Source: Flavobacterium sp. Root901
Lineage (GTDB): Bacteria > Bacteroidota > Bacteroidia > Flavobacteriales > Flavobacteriaceae
Assembly (NCBI RefSeq): GCF_001429765.1
Contig: NZ_LMJB01000006.1
Location: forward strand, 186,001-250,000
Direction of reading: 5' to 3'
Length of the DNA stretch: 64,000 nucleotides
A model generated the notes under the pieces. It made no database searches. It was not told the DNA's origin and saw only the letters and a program-made list of their open reading frames with translations. This document shows positions 22,741 through 32,781 of this stretch, in pieces (position 1 is the stretch's first letter; each line of letters opens with the position of its first letter). The translations under genes were made by a program, and so were the position numbers.

Positions 22741-25380
22741 ATGTCTGAAGGAGAAAAGTTAATTCCTATTAACATTGAAGATGAAATGAAATCAGCTTAC
22801 ATCGATTATTCGATGTCAGTAATTGTATCGAGAGCACTTCCTGATGTTAGAGATGGCTTGAAACCAGTGCATCGAAGAGTTCTTTACGGAATGTATGATT
22901 TAGGTGTAACTTCAAGATCTGCCCACAAAAAGTCTGCAAGAATCGTGGGAGAGGTTCTGGGTAAGTATCACCCTCATGGTGATACCTCTGTTTATGATGC
23001 AATGGTTCGCATGGCTCAGGAGTGGAGCCTGCGATATTTATTAGTTGATGGTCAGGGTAACTTTGGTTCTGTCGATGGAGACAGCCCCGCAGCAATGCGT
23101 TATACGGAGGCTAGAATGCGCAAGATTTCTGAGGAAATTATGGCAGATATTGAAAAAGAAACAGTTGATTTTCAGTTAAACTTTGATGATACTATATATG
23201 AGCCAAAAGTAATGCCTACAAGAGTTCCTACTTTATTAGTAAACGGAGCTACAGGTATTGCGGTTGGTATGGCAACTAATATGCCTCCCCACAATTTAAC
23301 AGAAGTTATCAATGGTACATTAGCTTATCTTGATAATAACGATATTGAAGTAGATGAATTAATCACACATATTAAAGCTCCGGATTTTCCAACCGGTGGT
23401 ATAATATATGGATATGAAGGTGTTCGTGAAGCTTTTAAAACCGGTAGAGGACGTATTGTAATGCGTGCAAAAGTTGGTTTTGAAGAAGTTGACGGAAGAG
23501 AATGTATTATTGTTACTGAAATTCCATATCAGGTTAACAAAGCTGAGATGATTAAACGTACAGCTGATTTAGTTAATGATAAAAAAATTGACGGTATTGC
23601 CAATATCCGTGACGAGTCTGACAGAAATGGTATGCGTATCGTTTACATCCTTAAACGTGATGCTACGCCAAACGTAGTTTTAAATACCTTATATAAGTAT
23701 ACACAATTACAATCATCTTTTAGTGTAAATAATATTGCATTAGTAAAAGGGCGTCCTCAGTTGTTGAATCTAAAAGATATGATTCACTACTTTATTGAGC
23801 ACCGTCATGATGTAGTAGTAAGAAGAACACAGTTTGAATTACGCAAAGCAGAAGAAAGAGCGCACATTTTAGAAGGTCTTATTATCGCTTCTGACAATAT
23901 TGATGAAGTTATTGCGTTAATTAGAGGTTCGAAAAACACAGATGAAGCAAGAGAGAAATTAATCGAAAGATTCAAATTATCTGACATTCAGGCACGTGCA
24001 ATCGTAGAAATGCGTTTACGTCAGTTAACCGGTCTGGAACAAGATAAATTAAGAGCTGAATTTGACGAATTAATGAAATTAATCGAGCACTTAAAAGCTT
24101 TATTAGCAGACGTTAATTTAAGAACAGACTTAATTAAAGAAGAGCTTATCGAAATTCGCGATAAATATGGTGATGCACGTCGTTCTCAAATTGAATACTC
24201 CGGAGGTGATGTAAGTATTGAAGATTTAATTGCAGATGAAAATGTAGTCATTACAATTTCGCATGCAGGTTACATCAAACGTACAAACCTTACGGAATAC
24301 AAAACTCAAAACAGAGGCGGAGTTGGTCAAAAAAGTGCCGGAACCAGAGACCAGGATTTCCTTGAGCACATGTTTGTGGCAACAAACCACCAATACATGA
24401 TGTTCTTTACACAAAAAGGAAAATGTTTCTGGATGCGCGTTTACGAAATTCCGGAAGGAAGCAAAACAGCAAAAGGAAGAGCAATTCAAAACCTTGTAAA
24501 TATTGAAAGTGATGATAAAGTTAAAGCTTTCATTTGTACACAAGATTTAAAAGACAAAGATTATATCAATACACATAATCTTGTAATGGTTACAAAACAA
24601 GGACAGGTTAAGAAAACTTCTTTAGAGAAATATTCAAAACCACGTGCCAATGGAGTAGCAGCTATAACAATTAAAGAAGGTGACGAATTACTTGAAGCTA
24701 AATTAACGGATGGAGAAAGCCAGATTATTTTAGCAGTTAAATCTGGTAAATTAGTTCGTTTTGAAGAGACTAAGACACGTCCGATGGGAAGAACTGCTTC
24801 GGGAGTTCGTGGAATTAGCTTAAAAAATGAGAGCGATGAAGTAATTGGTATGGTTACTGTTGCTAAAAATGATATTGCTGATTCACAAATTTTAGTTGTA
24901 ACTGAAAATGGATACGGTAAACGTACCAAATTAGTTGACGATGATGGTGAAGATGTTTACAGAATTACAAACCGTGGAGGTAAAGGTGTTAAAACGCTGA
25001 ATATTACGGAGAAAACAGGAAAACTAATTTCCATTAACGCTGTAACAGATTCTGATGATTTAATGATTATCAATAAATCAGGACTGACAATTAGAATGGC
25101 AATTGAGGATTTACGTGTTATGGGACGTGCAACCCAAGGTGTTAGATTGATTAACCTAAAAGGAAAAGATTCTATCGCTGCTGTGACAAAAGTAATGAAA
25201 GATGACGCAGAAGAAGTTGTAGTTGATGAAAATGGAAATGTTGTAGAGTCTGCTATCGAAAGAATAAAACCAGATTTAGAAGTTCTTGAAGATGACGGAG
25301 CTGCAGAAGAAGATGATGATGATTCTGACGATGTAGTTGAAGACGAAGACGACTCTGAAGAAGAAGAATCGGAGGAATAG
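22741..25380 (+). CDS. gyrA: DNA gyrase subunit A
   Basis: Breakage-reunion subunit of DNA gyrase (879 aa). The active-site tyrosine is Y121 in [10 protein letters not shown]. The quinolone-determining region reads [19 protein letters not shown]; residue 82 (E. coli 83) is Thr and residue 86 (E. coli 87) is Asp, the wild-type state reported for Flavobacterium. The C-terminal DNA-wrapping beta-pinwheel is present, but its GyrA-box is degenerate (QNRGGVG, with a further NRGGKG). The last 45 residues are an extremely acidic tail (runs of Asp and Glu) that may tune wrapping. The TPR gene follows after 48 bp and is probably cotranscribed. Confidence 0.97.
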   Translation: MSEGEKLIPINIEDEMKSAYIDYSMSVIVSRALPDVRDGLKPVHRRVLYGMYDLGVTSRSAHKKSARIVGEVLGKYHPHGDTSVYDAMVRMAQEWSLRYLLVDGQGNFGSVDGDSPAAMRYTEARMRKISEEIMADIEKETVDFQLNFDDTIYEPKVMPTRVPTLLVNGATGIAVGMATNMPPHNLTEVINGTLAYLDNNDIEVDELITHIKAPDFPTGGIIYGYEGVREAFKTGRGRIVMRAKVGFEEVDGRECIIVTEIPYQVNKAEMIKRTADLVNDKKIDGIANIRDESDRNGMRIVYILKRDATPNVVLNTLYKYTQLQSSFSVNNIALVKGRPQLLNLKDMIHYFIEHRHDVVVRRTQFELRKAEERAHILEGLIIASDNIDEVIALIRGSKNTDEAREKLIERFKLSDIQARAIVEMRLRQLTGLEQDKLRAEFDELMKLIEHLKALLADVNLRTDLIKEELIEIRDKYGDARRSQIEYSGGDVSIEDLIADENVVITISHAGYIKRTNLTEYKTQNRGGVGQKSAGTRDQDFLEHMFVATNHQYMMFFTQKGKCFWMRVYEIPEGSKTAKGRAIQNLVNIESDDKVKAFICTQDLKDKDYINTHNLVMVTKQGQVKKTSLEKYSKPRANGVAAITIKEGDELLEAKLTDGESQIILAVKSGKLVRFEETKTRPMGRTASGVRGISLKNESDEVIGMVTVAKNDIADSQILVVTENGYGKRTKLVDDDGEDVYRITNRGGKGVKTLNITEKTGKLISINAVTDSDDLMIINKSGLTIRMAIEDLRVMGRATQGVRLINLKGKDSIAAVTKVMKDDAEEVVVDENGNVVESAIERIKPDLEVLEDDGAAEEDDDDSDDVVEDEDDSEEEESEE

Positions 25381-25428
25381 GAAGTAAAAACCACAAGAAA
25401 ATTAAATTAAATATACAAATTGAACATT

Positions 25429-26700
25429 ATGAAAAGTAAATATGTTATACTAGCATCAGCATTACTGATTTCTGTAGCTACATTTGCTCAAAAAGATCAA
25501 ATTAAAAATGCAGAAAAAGCATTAAAAAGCGGTGATGCACAAGGAGCTCTTGCACAATTAAAAGATGCAGAGAACCTAATAGTGAATGCAAAAGATACTG
25601 AGCAGGCGCAATTTTATTTTGTACAAGGAAATGCTTACTTAGACCTTGCAAACAAAAAAGTTGAAGAAAGTAAAAATTTATCTGCTGCTGCAGACAGTTA
25701 TAAAAAATTAATTGATGTTGAAAAAACTTCTGGAAAACAGAAATACTCAACTCAGGCTGCAGCTTCAATTACAAATATCAAAGGTTTGTTGATTAATTCA
25801 GCAATTGCTGATACTCAGGCTAACAAACATTCTGACGGAGCTAAAAAATTATATGATGCCTATTTGTTAGATAAAAACGATACGATTAATCTTTACTATG
25901 CAGCTTCTACAGCGGTAAATGCTCAGGATTTTGATACAGCGCTTCCAATGTATGAAGAGTTGAAAAAATTAAACTATTCTGGTAAAGGAACTTTGTATTT
26001 AGCTACAAACAAAGCAAATAACAATGAAGATAACTTCGCTAATGCAAAAGAAAGAGATTTAGCTATAAAATTAGGAACTCACGAAAAACCTAAAACAGAA
26101 GCTATTCCTTCAAAAAGAGGAGAGATCTACAAAAACTTAGCTTTGATTTTAGTTCAAAAAGGTAAAATCGAAGAAGCTAAAAAAGCAATCGCTGACGCCA
26201 GAAAAACAAATCCAGATGACAGTTCTTTGATTCTTACAGAGGCTAACTTGTACCTAGAAACTAAAGATTACGATCAGTATAAAAAACTAGTTGGAGAAGC
26301 TTTACAAAAAGATCCAAACAATGCAGATTTAGTTTTCAACTTAGGTGTATTGAGTGCAAACGCAAAAAATAATGCTGACGCTGAGAAATATTATTTAAAA
26401 GCAATCGAAATCAATCCAAGCTATACTAATGCGTATTTAAATCTTGCGGCATTAAAATTAGATGCTGAGAAACCAATCATCGACGAGATGAATAAATTAG
26501 GAACTTCTGCAAAAGATATGAAACGTTATGATGTTTTAAAAGCACAAAGAGAAGACGTTTTTAAAGGTGTAATTCCTTACCTTAAAAAAGCAAATGAATT
26601 AGACCCTAAAAACGAAGATGTTGCTAAAACATTATTAGGAGTTTACAAAGCATTAGAAATGACTGCTGAAGCAAAAGCTTTAAAAGCTACAATGAACTAA
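25429..26700 (+). CDS. exported tetratricopeptide repeat protein
   Basis: Periplasmic or surface TPR protein of 423 aa. A signal peptide is evident (MKSKYVILASALLISVATFAQ, cleavage after AQ-like Ala-Gln). I start at the ATG 25429; an in-frame TTG nine bases earlier is less likely because it would lengthen the signal n-region. At least two clear TPR units lie near residues 290-340 (NADLVFNLGVLSANAKNNAD and AEKYYLKAIEINPSYTNAYL), preceded by more divergent helical repeats. It lies directly behind gyrA and ends at a bidirectional terminator. Partner proteins are unknown. Confidence 0.85.
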   Translation: MKSKYVILASALLISVATFAQKDQIKNAEKALKSGDAQGALAQLKDAENLIVNAKDTEQAQFYFVQGNAYLDLANKKVEESKNLSAAADSYKKLIDVEKTSGKQKYSTQAAASITNIKGLLINSAIADTQANKHSDGAKKLYDAYLLDKNDTINLYYAASTAVNAQDFDTALPMYEELKKLNYSGKGTLYLATNKANNNEDNFANAKERDLAIKLGTHEKPKTEAIPSKRGEIYKNLALILVQKGKIEEAKKAIADARKTNPDDSSLILTEANLYLETKDYDQYKKLVGEALQKDPNNADLVFNLGVLSANAKNNADAEKYYLKAIEINPSYTNAYLNLAALKLDAEKPIIDEMNKLGTSAKDMKRYDVLKAQREDVFKGVIPYLKKANELDPKNEDVAKTLLGVYKALEMTAEAKALKATMN

Positions 26701-26720
26701 TTCAGTTATTTCACTTCATA

Positions 26721-26752
26721 AAAAAACCATTCGCCGCAACGAATGGTTTTTT
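26721..26752 (+). terminator. bidirectional intrinsic terminator
   Basis: AAAAAACCATTCG / CGAATGGTTTTTT with a 6-nt loop: A-run before and T-run after, suited to both the TPR gene (plus) and the convergent OsmC gene (minus). Confidence 0.9.
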
Positions 26753-26771
26753 TTATTTAAGAGAATATTAT

Positions 26772-27191
26772 TTAGCTTACTAATGAAGCAGAAAGTGTTA
26801 TAGTAGTATTCAGCAGTTTTGAAATCGGGCAGATTTCTTTTGCTTTTGCCGCAGTTTTTTCAAATTCTTCAGCTGAAATTGACGGAACTTTCCCTTTTAA
26901 ATCTAAATGAATTAAAGTGATCGTGCCATCTTCAAAAGTTACAGTAGCTTCTGTAGACAAATCATCTGCAGTAAATCCGGCTTCATTTAGCAAGAAGCTT
27001 AATTGCATCGTAAAACAGCCGGAATGAGCTGCCGCTACCAATTCTTCCGGATTTGTTCCTACTCCGTCTGCAAATCTTGTTTTAAATGATAATTGAGCGT
27101 TATCAAGAGTTGTACTTTGCGTACTGATAGTTCCTTTTCCTTCCATACCGGTTCCTTTCCAGTTGGCATTTGCTTTTCTAGTAAATTTCAT
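26772..27191 (-). CDS. OsmC/Ohr-family peroxiredoxin-like protein
   Basis: Small cytoplasmic peroxidase of the OsmC superfamily (139 aa), which reduces organic hydroperoxides with a redox-active cysteine pair. Both cysteines are present: C59 in AAAHSGCFTMQLS and C121 in AKEICPISKLL. The early GTNPEELVAAAHSGC segment is diagnostic for the OsmC subgroup. The gene is single, with a candidate -7 box about 60 nt upstream and a bidirectional terminator at its end. Confidence 0.92.
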   Translation of the reverse strand: MKFTRKANANWKGTGMEGKGTISTQSTTLDNAQLSFKTRFADGVGTNPEELVAAAHSGCFTMQLSFLLNEAGFTADDLSTEATVTFEDGTITLIHLDLKGKVPSISAEEFEKTAAKAKEICPISKLLNTTITLSASLVS

Positions 27192-27253
27192 GTTCTTTAT
27201 ATTTAAAATTAATAGTAATAGTATTGTTTGACAGCCAATTAATAGTGTCTACT

Positions 27254-27261
27254 CAAATATA
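27254..27261 (-). promoter_or_regulatory. -7 box of the OsmC gene
   Basis: TATATTTG on the minus strand matches TAnnTTTG; the predicted 5' leader is about 60 nt. No clear -33 TTG is seen. Confidence 0.45.
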
Positions 27262-27318
27262 AAGAATATTTTTCAGTATTATTTTATCTGTTTGTTATTT
27301 GAAAGTAAATTCATAAAA

Positions 27319-27349
27319 AAAAGATGCAATGAATTTCATTGCATCTTTT
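27319..27349 (-). terminator. intrinsic terminator after the DUF349 gene
   Basis: Fourteen-base perfect arms AAAAGATGCAATGA / TCATTGCATCTTTT with a 3-nt loop and a T-run on the minus strand. It lies about 77 nt after the DUF349 stop. Confidence 0.88.
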
Positions 27350-27425
27350 AAATTTGTAAAAAAATCAATTCCAGATTGCGTAATCAATTGGAATTTGGAA
27401 TTAAAAAAAAATGGAATTTTTAATT

Positions 27426-29417
27426 TTATTCCTGATTTAAGTTTCTTAATTGTTTCAGTTTATCTTTCCAAACCTCAAGGCTTTCTTTGTGAATTGCAAT
27501 ATTTTTACGTACCTCAGTAACAATTGAATTCTCTTTTTTAGCATTTTTAGTATTGGTAAAAAACTGAATGTTATTTTCTAACTGGAAAATCTCATTCTGA
27601 ACCTCTTCAATTTTGCGCATAATGAAGATTTTTTCATTATCTAACTTACGAGTATCGTTACTGTCTGATAAAGAATCGATCCTGTTAGAAAAACGCATCA
27701 TTTCAGATTCTTTTTTGCTTAAACTTAATTTCTCAAATAAAGCATCTAAAATTTTATTGAACTTTCCTTCAATGTGGCGTCTTGAAAAAGGCACTTTTCC
27801 ATAACCTTTCCAGATTTCGATATGCTTTTTAATAGCATCAAGATCTGTTTTATGATCTCCTGTAAGCTGATAAGCTCTCAGCGTATCCAAATAAGCTTTT
27901 TTGTTTTCAAAAGCTGCAACCTCATCAGCGTTTTCTTCTGATTTGTGTTCTTTTAATTTATCAAAATAATGGTTGCAGGCATCTTTAAACTCTTTCCAGA
28001 TTTTATCTGAATATTTTTTAGGAACGTGGCCAATCTGTTTCCATTCTTCCTGAATTTGTTTCATGATTGGAGTAGTAGCAGCAAAATCTGTACTTTCCTG
28101 AAGCTCTTTGGCTTTAGCGACAAGAGCTGTTTTTTTGTTTAAATTATCGTTTTGGTCTTTCTTAATGTCTTTGTAGAAAGAATTTTTAAAAGCATTAAAA
28201 TTTCTAACAGCTGTTTTAAACGCAGCCCAGGTTTCTTCATTCACTTCAGACGGAACTTTTCCTGCGGCAAAAAACTCATTTCTAAGTGTTTCTACTTTCT
28301 GAATTTGCACCAGCCATTGCGAGTGCGAATTTACTTTTTCAGTTCCCAAAACCTCAATTTTGGCAATGATGTCTTTTTTAACTTCAAGATTTTGCTGTTC
28401 GCTGGCTTTTTGGCTTTCAAATAAAACTTCTCTCTTGTCGTGTATTTTTTTAGTCAGCTCGCTAAATTTATTCCAGATTGAATCTCTGTGTTCTTTGGAA
28501 ACCGGACCAATATCTTCTTTCCAAAGTCTGTGTAAATCCTGCAATTCACGAAAAGCTTTGCTTACATCAGCTTCATCTACAAGTTCTTCAACCCTTGCAA
28601 TAATTTTTTGTTTCTGCTCTAAATTATGTTTAAAATCAAGATCTCTTGCTTCACGGTCTAAATGCAGGTAATCGTAAAAGTTCTCTACATGAAAATGGTA
28701 GTTATTCCAAACGTGATTGTATTTGTCTTTTGGGATCGCACCGGCATTTTTCCATCTTTCTCTCAAATCGTTAAAATGTTTAAGAGTGTCTTTTATGTTT
28801 GCCTGCGGATTTATAAGCTCTTTTAATTCCTCAACAATGGCAAGCCTGTTGTCTAAATTTGATTTTAGATTAGTCTGAAGATGTTTAAAATGAGCATTTC
28901 TTTTTTCTCTGAAAATATTATAGTATTCATCAAATTTAGATTTTAAAGGAGAATGATATTCAAATTCCTCATTCGGATCTTCTTTTGAAGCATTAAATTC
29001 TTCTCTTTTTTCTTCTAAAAGATGGTTGTATTGTAATAAAAATGATTTTTTAATTTCCTCGATATGATCTTTTACAGACATTGCTTTGTCCAGATTGACC
29101 AGTTTTTTAAGTTCATCTACAAGTGCATCCAAAGAAAAAGTATCATAATCCTTCATAGGAATATCATGACGCTCTTTTAGCGTCTCATCTTCACTTTCTT
29201 CAGCGTTTGAATTTGTTATGGCATCAAGTGCACTTTGATGATCAGTTTCTTCAATTTCTGCTGCTTCTTCAGCTTTATTTTCAGTATTTGAAGCAGGAGT
29301 TTCATTTACAGTTTCAGGCGCTGTAATTTGTACTGTATCATCTTGTGTAGAATCGCCTGTATCGATTCCTGATTTTCCGTCTGCTTCTGGCAGGTTATCA
29401 TTCTTTTCTTCTAACAT
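27426..29417 (-). CDS. DUF349 domain-containing protein
   Basis: Long, highly charged, almost wholly helical protein (663 aa). The N-terminal 90 residues are acidic and low-complexity (rich in Glu, Asp, Thr, Asn). Then several DUF349 units follow, each with a tryptophan-containing helix pair of the type LRERWKNAGAIPKDKYNHVW, LHRLWKEDIGPVSKEHRDSIW and EEWKQIGHVPKKYSDKIWKE. The C-terminus is a coiled coil (NEIFQLENNIQFF). DUF349 proteins are widespread in Bacteroidota; their role is not settled and the repeats look like a scaffold. A near-consensus -7 box (TATCTTTC) lies about 35 nt upstream. Confidence 0.9.
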   Translation of the reverse strand: MLEEKNDNLPEADGKSGIDTGDSTQDDTVQITAPETVNETPASNTENKAEEAAEIEETDHQSALDAITNSNAEESEDETLKERHDIPMKDYDTFSLDALVDELKKLVNLDKAMSVKDHIEEIKKSFLLQYNHLLEEKREEFNASKEDPNEEFEYHSPLKSKFDEYYNIFREKRNAHFKHLQTNLKSNLDNRLAIVEELKELINPQANIKDTLKHFNDLRERWKNAGAIPKDKYNHVWNNYHFHVENFYDYLHLDREARDLDFKHNLEQKQKIIARVEELVDEADVSKAFRELQDLHRLWKEDIGPVSKEHRDSIWNKFSELTKKIHDKREVLFESQKASEQQNLEVKKDIIAKIEVLGTEKVNSHSQWLVQIQKVETLRNEFFAAGKVPSEVNEETWAAFKTAVRNFNAFKNSFYKDIKKDQNDNLNKKTALVAKAKELQESTDFAATTPIMKQIQEEWKQIGHVPKKYSDKIWKEFKDACNHYFDKLKEHKSEENADEVAAFENKKAYLDTLRAYQLTGDHKTDLDAIKKHIEIWKGYGKVPFSRRHIEGKFNKILDALFEKLSLSKKESEMMRFSNRIDSLSDSNDTRKLDNEKIFIMRKIEEVQNEIFQLENNIQFFTNTKNAKKENSIVTEVRKNIAIHKESLEVWKDKLKQLRNLNQE

Positions 29418-29663
29418 TTTAAATGTATAAGGTTTTTACTTTAAACAGTGCGAAAGATAGTAAAGGTGTTTCTAAATACAAAATAAATCGTTTGTTTATG
29501 CTGTATTTTGCGATCAAATTCTTATTCTTTAATTCTATTTGCGCATCTGATATGTTAATTTTTGTAAATTATTTGAAAGATATTAAAATTCTGATTTCAC
29601 ATTATTTTTTAGAAAAACGAATTTAAAACACGTTCGAAAATTAAATTTTTGTTTATTCTGAAT

Positions 29664-30413
29664 TTAAAATAAAACCAGCATTCCGGCTTCTACACCAAAA
29701 TTATAACTTTTGCGATTCCCAAATCCGGCACTCGGATGTAAATATACCATGTCATTTGCAGATATTTTTCTACCAAATTCTATAAAAAAATTATTTGGAA
29801 AGCCTTTGTTTATAGCATTATAACGAAAAGCTGCATCTGCCGCAAGCCAGTTTTTTCCAAAAATAAGCATGAAATAATTTTCAAATGAGGTGGTGTTTAT
29901 ATCACTTCGATTGCCAGATCCTGCAAAACTCAGCTGATTTTCCAGAGAAACAATCCAAATTAAGGCTTTTTTATAAAAGTAAGTACCGTAAAATACAGCA
30001 GGAGCAAAGACCCATTTTCCAGTTCCTAAAGCCGGGTCAACTGCCGAATTTGAAATTATGCGGGCTCGAAAAGCAATTCCTTCCCGGCGGTCTAAGTAGG
30101 GAATATAACTAATCCCGACGCCAATATCTCCAATTCCTGTTTTATTGACAGAAGAAGTATTTGTGGATACCAGCGGAAGATCAATTCTTAAATTCCAGGC
30201 CTTATTACCAATAGGATGCAGGAACCGAATTTGTGTAGTATTTAAGGACCCCGAATCGGTATCTAGATATTCATTAAAAAACAGAATGGTTTTAATATAA
30301 TAATGATATCGGGCTTCTGTATATGGATTTTTCCCCTGTTTTATAGTGTCTTGGGCGTTAATCGAAAAAACGCATATCAGACTCAACCAGTAAAACAGAT
30401 GTAATTTTTCCAT
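29664..30413 (-). CDS. outer-membrane beta-barrel-like exported protein
   Basis: Exported protein of 249 aa with a signal peptide (FYWLSLICVFSINAQ) and a mature part of alternating aromatic and polar beta strands ending in the terminal hydrophobic residues GVEAGMLVLF, the pattern of an outer-membrane barrel whose last residue is Phe. Strands such as TGIGDIGVGISYIPYL and WVFAPAVFYGTYFY support this. It resembles porin/transporter-like proteins (MetA-pathway type) but I cannot name a substrate. It sits alone between DUF349 and aroE. The 246-bp region 29418-29663 before DUF349 contains no supported gene. Confidence 0.65.
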   Translation of the reverse strand: MEKLHLFYWLSLICVFSINAQDTIKQGKNPYTEARYHYYIKTILFFNEYLDTDSGSLNTTQIRFLHPIGNKAWNLRIDLPLVSTNTSSVNKTGIGDIGVGISYIPYLDRREGIAFRARIISNSAVDPALGTGKWVFAPAVFYGTYFYKKALIWIVSLENQLSFAGSGNRSDINTTSFENYFMLIFGKNWLAADAAFRYNAINKGFPNNFFIEFGRKISANDMVYLHPSAGFGNRKSYNFGVEAGMLVLF

Positions 30414-30477
30414 AACTATCTACAAATGAGTAGACTAATGTACGAAATTTACTTTAACTTATTGATTTTTAGGCTTT

Positions 30478-31227
30478 TTATTTATTCCAGATTTTCCATG
30501 CTTTCTCTGCCTGAAAAATAAGCATATCGTATCCGTTTTTAATTACTGCACCTTTTTCTTTTGCATTTTTTAAAAATTGAGTTTCGGCAGGATTGTAAAT
30601 CAAATCGTAAGCAATGTGTTTTTCTGTAAAAAACTCATAAGGCAGATCAGGGCAGGCTTCGATATTCGGACTTGTACCAACTGGTGTACAGTTGATTATG
30701 ATTTGAAAATTATCAAAAGTAGTGGCATTGATCAAATTATAATCGATAATATTTTCTTTGGCTTCTCTCGAAACAAAAGTATAAGGAATAGCAAGTTCAT
30801 CCAGAGCAAAAGCAACTCCTTTTGAAGCACCGCCTGTTCCAAGAATCAACGCTTTTTTATGATGTGGTTCTAATAAAGGTTTCAATGATTTTTTAAAGCC
30901 GTAATAATCGGTGTTGTAACCTTTTAATTTCCCGCTTTTGGTAAATTTAATAGTGTTTACAGCACCAATTAAAGCTGCTTTTTTTGATAGTTTATCTAAA
31001 AAAGGAATTACCTGCTCTTTATAAGGAATCGTAACATTTAAGCCTTTCAGGTCGGGATTGTTTTTAATTAATCCTTTAAAGTGACTAATTTCCGAAATGT
31101 CAAAGTTTTCATAGCTGTTGCCGGTAAAAACTTCATTATTAAATTTTTCTGTAAAATAACCTTTTGAAAAAGAGTAACTAATATTACGGCCCAATAAGCC
31201 AAAACGCCTTTTTAAAATATCAATCAT
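30478..31227 (-). CDS. aroE: shikimate dehydrogenase
   Basis: NADPH-dependent enzyme of aromatic amino acid synthesis that reduces 3-dehydroshikimate to shikimate (249 aa). The shikimate-binding start (GLLGRNISYSFSKGYF), catalytic lysine K70 in LNVTIPYKEQV, the GAVNTIKF and YNTDYYGF motifs with the catalytic Asp, and the Rossmann loop LGTGGASKGV are all in place. The C-terminal NGYDMLIFQAEKAWKIW is typical. It starts only 2 bp after the stop of the TPR gene 31230-32624 and so is translationally coupled to it. Confidence 0.95.
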   Translation of the reverse strand: MIDILKRRFGLLGRNISYSFSKGYFTEKFNNEVFTGNSYENFDISEISHFKGLIKNNPDLKGLNVTIPYKEQVIPFLDKLSKKAALIGAVNTIKFTKSGKLKGYNTDYYGFKKSLKPLLEPHHKKALILGTGGASKGVAFALDELAIPYTFVSREAKENIIDYNLINATTFDNFQIIINCTPVGTSPNIEACPDLPYEFFTEKHIAYDLIYNPAETQFLKNAKEKGAVIKNGYDMLIFQAEKAWKIWNK

Positions 31228-31229
31228 TA

Positions 31230-32624
31230 TTATTTTCTATGTTTTTCGATATAATTTCTAACTGCTTTTTTTGTCCATACTACCGGAAACAAATCTTCGA
31301 TAAGAATGTAATTATCAAAGTTTAAGCGTAAACCATTGCTTAAATGGAATTTTGCTTTTGTATTGTCCTGAATCATAAAGTATAATCCGGCTAAACGATA
31401 TTCGATTTCGTTTTCTTCCGGAAAATATTCTGATGCCTGCAGTAAAGTCTGAATTGCACTTTCAAATTCACCAAGAAACTGAAGGATATCTACCCAATAC
31501 AACCAGGTATCAAGAGCATAATCTCCAAATTCAACCGCTTTTCTGTATCCAAACTCAGCTTCTTCAAAAAAGTTCATTTGTTTGTTTATCGTTGCATAAC
31601 GCTTCCAGTACATGCGATTTTGATTGTCAATGGCCAGCGCCTTATTGACAAAAAACAATGCTTTTTGAAAATTCTTCTGACGAACATGAAAATCCGTAAT
31701 TGCAATCCAGCCTTTATCTAAAAGTGGATCTTCGTGTACGGTCTGGTTGTAATATTGAAGTGCTTTTACAGCATTTCCAAGTTTTTCATAACATTTACCA
31801 ATGCGCAGTAAAGCATACGATGTAGCGTCGTCTAACTCAATTGTACGGTTGTAGCTTTCAATAGCCTCATTGTACTTTTTAAGACGCTCGTAGGCTTTTG
31901 CTTTTTCCATAAATGCACCCAGAAACTCATCGTCAATTAACGTGGCATAATCAAAAGCACGAATTGCATTTTCATATTCTTTTACACCATAATGCAGTCT
32001 TCCAAGCTGATGCCATGCAATTTCGCTGTATGGGTTTTTGTTGATGTACTCGTTTAAATATACGATAGCTTCCTGATTTTGATCTAAAAATTCAAAACAA
32101 TATACTACGTTATATAAGGCAGACTGATCTTCTAAATCTTCTTCAAGACATTTAATGAAGTTCTCTTTTGCCAGTTCAAGATTATCCATAAAAAGATATT
32201 CCATTCCAATCAGGTTGTACACATCGGCGTAATCATCAGTATATTGCAGGGCAATTTTTAATAATTCTACCGCTTTTTCGTGCTGATCTCTTTTAGAACA
32301 GATATTGGCTTTCTGGATATAAATTTCCTCGTTGTTCGGTTCAATTGCATACAACTCATTTAAAAGCTTCTCAGCGATATCAAGTTTGTCTTCGTAAACC
32401 AGCATTTCTACTTGTACTAATTTTAAGCCTGTAGATTTTGGATGTTGGTCTAATGCAAGTTTTAAGGCCTTTTTTGCTAAATTAGCCTTACCTATATCTA
32501 AATAATGAAGAATAATTTCTTCGAATTCTTCAGAATCAAAAAAGAGTACTTTGTTAGTTTTTAACATCGACTCAAATTTTGATAAGGATAGGTTATAATC
32601 TTCTTCTTCGTTGCTCAATTGCAT
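31230..32624 (-). CDS. cytoplasmic tetratricopeptide repeat protein
   Basis: Soluble 464-aa protein made of about 12 TPR units with no signal peptide. Good units are seen at LYAIEPNNEEIYIQKANICS, NKNPYSEIAWHQLGRLHYGV, YNRTIELDDATSYALLRIGK and KALAIDNQNRMYWKRYAT. Such proteins are protein-protein scaffolds. It is upstream of, and tightly coupled to, aroE, an arrangement that is common in Flavobacteriaceae. Its exact role is unknown. Confidence 0.88.
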   Translation of the reverse strand: MQLSNEEEDYNLSLSKFESMLKTNKVLFFDSEEFEEIILHYLDIGKANLAKKALKLALDQHPKSTGLKLVQVEMLVYEDKLDIAEKLLNELYAIEPNNEEIYIQKANICSKRDQHEKAVELLKIALQYTDDYADVYNLIGMEYLFMDNLELAKENFIKCLEEDLEDQSALYNVVYCFEFLDQNQEAIVYLNEYINKNPYSEIAWHQLGRLHYGVKEYENAIRAFDYATLIDDEFLGAFMEKAKAYERLKKYNEAIESYNRTIELDDATSYALLRIGKCYEKLGNAVKALQYYNQTVHEDPLLDKGWIAITDFHVRQKNFQKALFFVNKALAIDNQNRMYWKRYATINKQMNFFEEAEFGYRKAVEFGDYALDTWLYWVDILQFLGEFESAIQTLLQASEYFPEENEIEYRLAGLYFMIQDNTKAKFHLSNGLRLNFDNYILIEDLFPVVWTKKAVRNYIEKHRK

Positions 32625-32781
32625 ACTTTTTTTTTATTTGAAATTAGCCTGTTATAAATTTAGGCAACCATATAATTGATGTGGGGAAGGAAAAATAATT
32701 GTTTTGAACAATTTAATTAACAATGAATTTAAGATTTACGCCCTAAATATAACTATAATCTTTTGATATTTAATAGATTAT

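Noticed and set aside
24957-25394. 145-codon Ser-rich open frame opposite gyrA
   Set aside because: It is the antisense of the acidic gyrA tail; GAT/GAA codons read backwards give Ser and Phe.
25420-25428. TTG start nine bases before the TPR gene ATG
   Set aside because: The ATG at 25429 gives a clean signal peptide; the TTG would add three residues with no support.
29423-29626. 67-codon open frame on the plus strand upstream of DUF349
   Set aside because: AT-rich, no promoter or family likeness, and it overlaps the likely DUF349 promoter.
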